Below are positions 1 through 5,428 of a stretch of 6,847 nucleotides of DNA, in pieces. This stretch comes from Synergistaceae bacterium (lineage in GTDB: Bacteria > Synergistota > Synergistia > Synergistales > Aminobacteriaceae). The notes under the pieces were generated by a model, which was not told the origin of the DNA, searched no databases, and worked only from the letters and a program-made list of their open reading frames with translations. The position numbers were made by a program, and so were the translations under genes. The stretch lies in contig JAFRSL010000211.1 of assembly GCA_017427625.1 (NCBI GenBank), forward strand, positions 1 through 6,847, read 5' to 3'. Every line of letters begins with the position of its first letter. The stretch's first letter is position 1.

Positions 1-150
1 AAACCGTTCATCTGCTCACCAGTCGTTGGAACTACAAGCGTAAAGCACGTTGAGGAAGCAGCTTCGGCGGTTGACATTACTCTGACCTCTGACGAGATTG
101 CTGCCCTCGAAGCCCCGTACGTCGCGCACACTAAGCAGCACGCATTCTAG
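1..150 (+). CDS. Aldo/keto reductase, C-terminal fragment (5' end outside window)
   Basis: The reading frame is open from the first base and ends at TAG (148-150), giving 49 residues. It begins KPFICSPVVGTTSVKHVEEA and continues with DITLTSDEIAALEAPYVAHT. This is the usual end of an aldo/keto reductase of the broad YajO/Tas-like group: a 'P-V-V-G-T-T/S' strand, the adenosine-phosphate-binding segment after it, a helix with 'LT-DEI-LE', and the terminal 'PYV-H' motif. Such enzymes are cytoplasmic TIM barrels that reduce aldehydes, ketones or sugars with NADPH. The catalytic Asp-Tyr-Lys-His residues lie upstream and cannot be checked. The next gene starts two bases after the stop, so the two are co-transcribed. 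The substrate cannot be inferred. Confidence 0.85.
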   Translation, partial: KPFICSPVVGTTSVKHVEEAASAVDITLTSDEIAALEAPYVAHTKQHAF

Positions 151-152
151 CC

Positions 153-707
153 ATGAGCGTATTCGATGACCTCCGTAACGGTGTAGCCTACGACATCAGA
201 GACCCCGAATATCTCAGCGAGGCTCACGGGGAAATGAAGCGTTGCCGCCATCTCTGCTGGAAGATTAACCAGACTGACCCCGATGACAGAGACAGCATAA
301 TCACCCTTGAGCGCGAGTTGTTCTGCGGGAATCTCCCCGAAGGTTCGTTCCTTACACCGCCGTTTCAGATTGATATAGCCTGCCGAATGATGCTCGGTAA
401 AAACGTGTTCGCCAATCATGGCCTCACCGCAATGTCGATCGGCACGATAATCGTTGAGGACGGAGTTATGTTCGGGCCAGAGGTCGGACTCTTCACAGTC
501 AACCATGAGCCTCACAACATCCGCGTTATAATGACGAAGGAAATCCACATCAAACGTAACGCATGGATAGGCGCAAGGGTCAACATTCTTCCCGGCGTTA
601 CAATCGGTGAGAATGCAATCGTAGGGACTGGCTCGGTAGTTACGCATGACGTTCCGGATAACTGCGTGGCTGTTGGAGTTCCGGCAAAAATTGTTAAGGA
701 AGTGTGA
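153..707 (+). CDS. Sugar O-acetyltransferase of the maltose/galactoside acetyltransferase (left-handed beta-helix) family
   Basis: This 184-residue protein has the length and layout of LacA/Maa/NodL enzymes, which move an acetyl group from acetyl-CoA to a sugar hydroxyl in the cytoplasm and act as trimers. The N-terminal third (about 1-60) matches the helical Mac-type cap, with a DPEYL segment and a Cys-rich stretch (C31, C35). From about residue 72 the hexapeptide repeats of a left-handed beta-helix follow, clearest at 134-161 (KRNAWIGARVNILPGVTIGE, then NAIVGTG) and ending in GSVVTHDVP and GVPAKIV. H118 in TVNHEPH is at the position of the catalytic histidine, but the context is NHEP rather than the common tHP, so it is a somewhat divergent member. 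ATG at 153 is two bases after the preceding stop and has no clear Shine-Dalgarno sequence, which suggests translational coupling. Acceptor unknown. Confidence 0.88.
   Translation: MSVFDDLRNGVAYDIRDPEYLSEAHGEMKRCRHLCWKINQTDPDDRDSIITLERELFCGNLPEGSFLTPPFQIDIACRMMLGKNVFANHGLTAMSIGTIIVEDGVMFGPEVGLFTVNHEPHNIRVIMTKEIHIKRNAWIGARVNILPGVTIGENAIVGTGSVVTHDVPDNCVAVGVPAKIVKEV
696..702 (+). promoter_or_regulatory. Ribosome-binding site for the SDR gene
   Basis: AAGGAAG lies inside the last codons of the acetyltransferase gene and ends 8 bases before the ATG at 711. This is the best Shine-Dalgarno match on the plus-strand block and supports 711 as the start. Confidence 0.7.
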
Positions 708-710
708 GAA

Positions 711-1547
711 ATGTCGAAAGATGTAGCTGTACTTTTGGGAACTGGCTCAATAGGTCAGGCAATAATACGAAGAGTAGGCGCAGGAAAGCACATAGTCCTC
801 GCTGACTTGAAGAAGGAAAACGCTGACAAGGCCGCAAAGATTCTTGAGGACGCAGGGTTCGAGGCAAGCACGATCGCTGTAAATCTCGGCTCTAAAGATG
901 ACATCCTGGCCCTCGTTGAACACGCTCAAAAATTCGGGGCCGTCAAAAACCTCGTCAACGCCGCAGGAGTCTCACCGTCTCAAGCATCGGTGAAGGACAT
1001 TCTTAGGGTTGACCTTTACGGTACGGCGGTGCTTCTTGAGGAGTTCGGGAAGATTATTGCTGACGGAGGGTCTGGAGTTGTGATTTCGTCGCAGTCAGGG
1101 CACAGATTAGGAGCATTGACGGAAGATGAGAACGAGAAGCTTGCAACTTCGCCGGTTGAGGAGCTGATGTCGCTGCCGTTCATCGAGGCTATAACTGACA
1201 CTCTCAAAGCCTATCAGTACTCGAAGCGATGCAACGTCCTCCGCGTAATGTATGAGGCAACACGTTGGGGAAAGCGCGGTGCAACCATTAACTCAATAAG
1301 TCCGGGAATCATCATCACTCCCCTCGCTAATGACGAGCTTCACGGCCCGCGAGGTGAAGGTTACAGAAAGATGCTGAGTCTTTGCCCGGCAGGAAGAGCT
1401 GGAACTCCCGATGAGGTTGGGGATTTGGCAGAGTTCCTCATGAGCAGTCGTGGAAAATGGATCAGTGGGGCTGACTTCCTGATTGACGGCGGTACTACTG
1501 CGTCATACTGGTATGGAGATTTGCAGTATCTCAAGGCAACACATTAA
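711..1547 (+). CDS. Short-chain dehydrogenase/reductase (SDR) with an extended Ser-Tyr loop
   Basis: This 278-residue cytoplasmic NAD(P)-dependent oxidoreductase has a Rossmann fold. Visible signatures are the nucleotide loop GTGSIGQA (10-17); D32 at the end of strand 2, which in classical SDRs favours NAD(H) over NADP(H); NAAG (83-86); the catalytic serine in ISSQSG (125-130, probably S127); Y168-x-x-x-K172 (YQYSK); SPGIIITP (197-204); and the C-terminal SGADFLIDGG (252-261). The loop from catalytic Ser to Tyr is about 41 residues instead of about 13. That feature is known from the 3-alpha-hydroxysteroid dehydrogenase/carbonyl reductase type of SDR, and the whole C-terminal half fits that layout. 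The usual helix-4 Asn is apparently Asp (D101 in RVDLYG). The gene starts three bases after the acetyltransferase stop and is followed directly by a terminator, so it is the last gene of its operon. The substrate is unknown; steroid or bile-acid activity would be a guess. Confidence 0.9.
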   Translation: MSKDVAVLLGTGSIGQAIIRRVGAGKHIVLADLKKENADKAAKILEDAGFEASTIAVNLGSKDDILALVEHAQKFGAVKNLVNAAGVSPSQASVKDILRVDLYGTAVLLEEFGKIIADGGSGVVISSQSGHRLGALTEDENEKLATSPVEELMSLPFIEAITDTLKAYQYSKRCNVLRVMYEATRWGKRGATINSISPGIIITPLANDELHGPRGEGYRKMLSLCPAGRAGTPDEVGDLAEFLMSSRGKWISGADFLIDGGTTASYWYGDLQYLKATH

Positions 1548-1596
1548 GACAATTGTCCCCCTTCACGTTTAATGAGGGGGGATTTTTCTGTCTTAA
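1544..1596. repeat. Outer inverted repeat enclosing the terminator hairpin
   Basis: TTAAGACA at 1544-1551 is exactly complementary to TGTCTTAA at 1589-1596. These arms flank the terminator stem, separated from it by 4 bases on the left and 6 on the right, so they could extend the hairpin across an internal loop. The left arm contains the TAA stop of the SDR gene (1545-1547). The right arm contains the complement of the TAA stop of the FtsB-like gene (1593-1595). Confidence 0.75.
1556..1587 (+). terminator. Strong rho-independent terminator of the plus-strand block, probably shared with the minus-strand block
   Basis: A 10-bp stem pairs 1556-1565 (TCCCCCTTCA) with 1573-1582 (TGAGGGGGGA), with one G-U pair and a 7-base loop (1566-1572). 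Five T residues (1583-1587) follow. It begins 9 bases after the SDR stop codon and is a textbook intrinsic terminator for rightward transcripts. Read leftward, the hairpin is followed by CAATTGTCTT, a poor U-tract, so termination of the argS/ftsB transcript here is plausible but weaker. Confidence 0.9.
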
Positions 1597-1886
1597 TACT
1601 CTGGGTCAGCATCTGGACTCTTCAGGAGGATTACACGCTCACCGTTCCCGATTAGGTTATACTGTTCACGCGCCAAATGTTCAACGCCTTCCTGCGTCTT
1701 GTAGAACTCAACCTTCTCCTTGTAGTCCCGCACTGAATCTCGCTTCTCCTTCAGGACAGCCTCACTCTTCACAATCTGCTCACGAATCTCCGCTATCCTG
1801 TCAAGCTCAAACCGGTAATAGCTCCACGTTATCGCCAATCCGAGAAGAGCAAGCGCAAACAGTAATATCTGCCTTAGAGATGGCAT
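1593..1886 (-). CDS. FtsB/DivIC-family septum formation initiator protein
   Basis: This is a 97-residue bitopic membrane protein. Residues 1-6 are a short cytoplasmic tail. Residues 7-22 (ILLFALALLGLAITWS) are a single membrane segment. About 25-62 is a charged, heptad-like coiled coil (FELDRIAEIREQIV and on to about 62). Residues 63-88 (KTQEGVEHLAREQYNLIGNG, then ERVILL) are the signature of FtsB/DivIC proteins. These bind FtsL and the FtsQ/DivIB partner on the outer face of the cytoplasmic membrane and help activate septal peptidoglycan synthesis. Length and layout are typical of a complete protein. ATG at 1884-1886 comes one base after the argS stop (TGAgATG), with GAGAG at 1895-1899 eight bases upstream, so translation is coupled to argS. 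It is the last gene of the minus-strand operon. I leave the symbol blank because ftsB and divIC cannot be told apart by sequence alone. Confidence 0.88.
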   Translation of the reverse strand: MPSLRQILLFALALLGLAITWSYYRFELDRIAEIREQIVKSEAVLKEKRDSVRDYKEKVEFYKTQEGVEHLAREQYNLIGNGERVILLKSPDADPEY

Positions 1887-1887
1887 C

Positions 1888-3561
1888 TCACATTCTCTCA
1901 GGGGCCGTTACCCCAAGAAGCCCCAAGCACGTCGAAATCACTATCTTCGTAGCCCTCACAAGGTTAATCCTTCCGTCCCTTATGCCCTCGTCATTCTCGC
2001 CAGCTATCCTATTAGTGTTGTAGAACGAGTGGAATATTCCTGCGAGATTGAGAACGTAACCCGTCAGAACTTGAGGTGCTAATCCCTCTGAGGCCTCACG
2101 TACTGCTTCAGGCCACCTCGATAATGCGTCGGCTAATTCACGAGCGTCCTTGTCGGCAAAAATCTCTGATGGGATACTGTCGGGTGAAAGGCCGTCGATG
2201 TTTCCGCCACGACTTGCGTATTCGCGGAGGATTCCGGAGATTCTTGCGTGTGCGTACTGGACGTAATACACGGGGTTCTCGCTTCCCTCTTTCTTTGCGA
2301 GGTCAAGATCGAAGTCAAGCTGTGAGTCGCTCCTTCGTGTCAAGAAGAAGAATCTTGCCGCATCAACTCCTGCCTCGTCAAGAACTTCACTCAGCGTGAT
2401 GAACTCCCCGGCTCTTGTCGACATCGTTACGACTTTACCGTCCCTCAGCAAATTCACCAACTGTATCAGAAGCACAATGAAGTCATCAGGATTCTTCCCC
2501 ATTGCCTTGACTGCTGCCTTCATTCTCGCAATGTAACCGTGATGGTCAGCACCCCAAACGTCAATTACTCGCTCAAAGTTTCGGGTTATGAATTTGTCGC
2601 GGTGATATGCAATGTCTGAGGCGTAGTATGTGGGGATACCGTTCGCCCGGATCAGCACCCTGTCCTTGTCGTCGCCTATTGTGTCCTCAGTCCTGAACCA
2701 CAAAGCACCGTCCTGTTCATATGCGTAGCCGGAGGATTTCAGCTCGTTCATTGCGGAGTTCACGAGGTTGTTGGCGTGGAGGTAGCCCTCCGGGAAAAAT
2801 TTGTCGAAGCTCACTCGGAATCTCTCCAGGTCATCGCGGATTCCGGCCATGATTTTGTCGGCAGCGTACTTCTTGAAGTATTCCAGGCTCTCGTCAAGCG
2901 GAACGTTCAGGAACTTGTCGCCCTCTGCATCGATTATCTCCCTCGCTATGTCGTAGAGATACGCACCCTTGTAGCCGTTTTCGGGGAATTCAATCTCTTT
3001 CCCGAGTAGCTCAAAGTATCGCGCCTGTGTCGACTTCCCCAAGTTCGTAATCTGCAATCCTGAGTCGTTCACATAGTATTCCCTCTGAACGTCCCAGCCC
3101 GTGAACTTCAGAATCCTCGCAACTGTATCACCAACAGCTGCCCCCCGTCCATGACCTATGTGCAACGGCCCCGTAGGATTCGCGCTGACAAACTCAACCT
3201 GAACACGCCTGTTATTGCCGAGATTTACTCCGCCGTATGATTCGCCTTGTCTCAGAATATCGCTCACTGCATCAGCGTAGAATTTCCCCGACAGAAACAC
3301 ATTCACGAAGCCAGGACCAGCAATCTCAGCTTTCTCGATAACGTCTGACTTCAATCCGTCAATGATTCTTTGTGCAACCTCGCGGGGATTGGCCTTGAGT
3401 TTCTTGGCTAGCCTCATCGCTACGTTTGCCGCACGGTCGCCCTGCCCTTCATGCTTGGGACGCTCAAATTCCGCCGGAACATCGTCAACTCCCAGTGCCT
3501 TGACCGCAAAATTCAGCGCGTCATTTAATCCCCTTACCGCTCTATTCTCACCTGTCATCAA
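1888..3561 (-). CDS. argS: Arginyl-tRNA synthetase
   Basis: This class I aminoacyl-tRNA synthetase, 557 residues and of normal length, charges tRNA-Arg with arginine in the cytoplasm. The N-terminal Add-1 tRNA-recognition domain spans about 8-90 and ends in GPGFVNVFL. The catalytic domain has SANPTGPLHIGHGRG (126-140) with the HIGH motif at 134-137, then YYVNDSGLQ (162-170), SDIAYHRDKF (315-324) and GADHHGYI (337-344). The KMSKS-equivalent is V-T-M-S-T-R-A-G (378-385), with Thr where both lysines would be. The alpha-helical DALR anticodon-binding domain runs from about 432 (YYVQYAHARI) to the conserved C-terminal LGLLGVTAPERM. Codon 1 is TTG (3559-3561) and codon 2 is ATG (3556-3558), so translation may begin at either, for 557 or 556 residues. 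The Shine-Dalgarno sequence is 7 bases from TTG and 10 from ATG. It is third in the minus-strand operon: 10 bases after the exported protein gene and 1 base before the FtsB/DivIC-like gene. Confidence 0.97.
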   Translation of the reverse strand: MMTGENRAVRGLNDALNFAVKALGVDDVPAEFERPKHEGQGDRAANVAMRLAKKLKANPREVAQRIIDGLKSDVIEKAEIAGPGFVNVFLSGKFYADAVSDILRQGESYGGVNLGNNRRVQVEFVSANPTGPLHIGHGRGAAVGDTVARILKFTGWDVQREYYVNDSGLQITNLGKSTQARYFELLGKEIEFPENGYKGAYLYDIAREIIDAEGDKFLNVPLDESLEYFKKYAADKIMAGIRDDLERFRVSFDKFFPEGYLHANNLVNSAMNELKSSGYAYEQDGALWFRTEDTIGDDKDRVLIRANGIPTYYASDIAYHRDKFITRNFERVIDVWGADHHGYIARMKAAVKAMGKNPDDFIVLLIQLVNLLRDGKVVTMSTRAGEFITLSEVLDEAGVDAARFFFLTRRSDSQLDFDLDLAKKEGSENPVYYVQYAHARISGILREYASRGGNIDGLSPDSIPSEIFADKDARELADALSRWPEAVREASEGLAPQVLTGYVLNLAGIFHSFYNTNRIAGENDEGIRDGRINLVRATKIVISTCLGLLGVTAPERM

Positions 3562-3568
3562 AAATCCG

Positions 3569-3573
3569 CCTCT
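3569..3573 (-). promoter_or_regulatory. Ribosome-binding site for argS
   Basis: AGAGG on the minus strand overlaps the TAG stop (3572-3574) of the preceding gene. It lies 7 bases before the TTG at 3561 and 10 before the ATG at 3558. Both spacings work, so the site does not decide the start, but it supports translational coupling. Confidence 0.55.
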
Positions 3574-5425
3574 ATCTTATCGGTATGTGCTTTGACGAGA
3601 AAATCCGCCAATTCTCCAAGCATCGCCTTAGCAATGACATGTTACCAGATGATACGCTCGACATGTTAAGCTCGAAACGTGAGTCCGCTATCAGCCTGTG
3701 CCTCCTGTTCTGGTAGCTGTCGCTGTAATTTATCCTGTCAGGATTCTTCCCTGTCTTCCCGGAAATCAGTGCCTCACTCGCATTCTTCGGGAACGAGAGC
3801 GTTATGTTCTGGTCGACAATAAACGGGAACTTTACCTCAACTGGTGGCTCAAATACTCCCAGCTTCCTCATGAATATCGGCTCGAAAAACGGAAGTATCG
3901 CCAATATCCCGCGTCCTGTCCCGCCAATTCCAGGCTTGTTGTCGATTGTGAATGCTATCTCAGGCACTCCCTTCACCGTCCTGTACTTAACGTCCTTGCA
4001 GTTCGTCAGTCCTGGAAATAGTGAGAGAACCGCTCCCCTTGCCGCACCGTCTGTCGGGTTGTTGCCAACTAGAAACGCACGCCATGAACCGCGAAGTATC
4101 AGCCTCACTGTACCGTTCATTATACCTTGTTCAGTGAGATGCAAATCCATTACCGCGCTCAATCGGTTGTCGCTCGACTTTGACGATGGTATACGGCGTG
4201 AGAAGAGATTTCCCTCACCGTTGACGCTGAATATCTTTGAGCCTCCTAGCAATTCAGGCTCATTCATGTCATGGAACGTTACCCCCTTCACACCTTGAAC
4301 ATCAAGAACTGGATTCGTGAACATGGCCGCGCACATCGGCGTCCTGTCGTCAGGCTCAAATGGCAGTCTCCATGAAAGCGACGCATTAACCTTCTGCGAC
4401 GATAGCCACGTTTTCGCAAGGAGGATTTTCTCACGCTTCGTCCATGATCCTGATGACGGGATTCGTCGGGGTGTTCCTTCCGAGAGATTTATTTCGGGCT
4501 GGGACATTAGCCACTCAACGAGCTTCTGAGTCCCCGCATCGTTCGATCGTTTGAATGATGACAGAGCATCGGATGGCGCGGAAATGTTCCCAACGTTCTC
4601 AGCTTCCTTCAGCAAACCCTGAAGCCCCGTATTCCCCTGCTTCGTGCTGAATGACACTCCTGCCCTCTCAATCCTCGCAAGCTCTGAAGCGTCATTGTAA
4701 GGGTCAACGTTTATTTGACGCCATTTGTAGACCGTCTCATTACCCAAATCTTCCGTCGATGGTGATACAGCGTTCGGAAATGTTCGGTATGACAATTTCT
4801 GTGGCGAATGAATCTCCGTTACTGCCTCCCATACCCTCAAATCCTCCTGAAACCATGACAATCCCTCAATGTTCAGAACATCAGGAAGCGTCTCACGCCA
4901 TTTAACAGCAATGATGAAGGTGTCCGGCAAGCCCATGAATCTCACGGCCTTAACTCCAGCCGACATGTCATCTTCGGGTGAAACGTTGCTGAATTTTGCC
5001 AAGCTGTTGAAGTCGTAAACGCTCGCTTCGAGAATCTCTGTGCTTCCTTTTGCGGGGGTCTGAATGTTCCACGTCAGCCACTTCCCAGAAAGACCACGAC
5101 GTCCTAGTATCACATAGAGCCTAGTTATGTCCATTCCGCCGGATTCTGAGCGGGTGTAGGTTACGTTCTTCAGCCAGATTATACCGGCAGCTTCAGGGTA
5201 GGTGTTGAAGTCGGGGTTCATCTGCTTCATTCGGGAGAGATCGTAGCCGGCTGTCTCAGTCTCAACAAATACTCCAGTCCCCGTGTAATTCGGAAGCACT
5301 TTACCCATGTTGAGGTCGTCGATTTTGGGCATTCTCAGGCTCGAGCTGTCCATAAGGTCATCAGCATAGCAGGCCGGCAACATTGCCGCAAAAACTGCAA
5401 TCGTCAGCAAAAATTTCCGTCTCAA
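3572..5425 (-). CDS. Exported protein of unknown function, DUF3857/transglutaminase-like, apparently without catalytic cysteine
   Basis: I do not recognise a named gene for this 617-residue protein. Residues 1-21 form a signal peptide: RRK, then a hydrophobic core FLLTIAVFAAML, then PACYA. Cleavage after CYA-21 is likely; lipidation at C19 (LPAC) is possible but Pro in the box is unusual. About 85-260 is beta-rich and resembles a DUF3857 domain (NVSPEDD, RFMGLPDTFIIAVKWRE, EGLSWFQEDLRVWE, YKWRQINVDPYNDASEL). About 295-410 looks like a degenerate transglutaminase core: RRIPSSGSWTKREKILLAKT has the layout of the Cys helix with W328 or S327 where Cys would be, and GVTFHDM (381-387) may be the later His/Asp strand. 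The C-terminal part (about 425-617) is more beta strands ending in LENWRIFSSKHIPIR. The only Cys residues are 19, 365, 476 and 602. The TTG start (5423-5425) is forced: the secA TGA lies in frame one codon before it, and the next Met (15) would delete the signal peptide. The location between secA and argS fits an envelope role. Family assignment is by pattern only. Confidence 0.6.
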   Translation of the reverse strand: MRRKFLLTIAVFAAMLPACYADDLMDSSSLRMPKIDDLNMGKVLPNYTGTGVFVETETAGYDLSRMKQMNPDFNTYPEAAGIIWLKNVTYTRSESGGMDITRLYVILGRRGLSGKWLTWNIQTPAKGSTEILEASVYDFNSLAKFSNVSPEDDMSAGVKAVRFMGLPDTFIIAVKWRETLPDVLNIEGLSWFQEDLRVWEAVTEIHSPQKLSYRTFPNAVSPSTEDLGNETVYKWRQINVDPYNDASELARIERAGVSFSTKQGNTGLQGLLKEAENVGNISAPSDALSSFKRSNDAGTQKLVEWLMSQPEINLSEGTPRRIPSSGSWTKREKILLAKTWLSSQKVNASLSWRLPFEPDDRTPMCAAMFTNPVLDVQGVKGVTFHDMNEPELLGGSKIFSVNGEGNLFSRRIPSSKSSDNRLSAVMDLHLTEQGIMNGTVRLILRGSWRAFLVGNNPTDGAARGAVLSLFPGLTNCKDVKYRTVKGVPEIAFTIDNKPGIGGTGRGILAILPFFEPIFMRKLGVFEPPVEVKFPFIVDQNITLSFPKNASEALISGKTGKNPDRINYSDSYQNRRHRLIADSRFELNMSSVSSGNMSLLRRCLENWRIFSSKHIPIR

Positions 5426-5428
5426 AAA

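Noticed and set aside
147..647. Long minus-strand open frame (166 codons) antisense to the acetyltransferase
   Set aside because: It lies wholly within a convincing acetyltransferase gene, its translation shows no recognisable domain, and there is no operon context. It is a shadow frame.
1553..2023. Plus-strand open frame of 156 codons starting in the terminator
   Set aside because: It begins inside the hairpin, is antisense to the FtsB/DivIC gene and the end of argS, and has a Ser/Pro/His-rich low-information translation typical of antisense frames.
3804..4298. Plus-strand open frame of 164 codons inside the exported protein gene
   Set aside because: It is antisense to a gene with a signal peptide and ribosome-binding site; the translation has no domain or ribosome-binding support.
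4160..4468. The hexapeptide RRIPSS occurs twice (residues 320 and 410) in the exported protein
   Set aside because: Flanking residues differ (GSWTKRE versus KSSDNRL) and the codons differ, so there is no sign of a duplicated unit. Probably chance.
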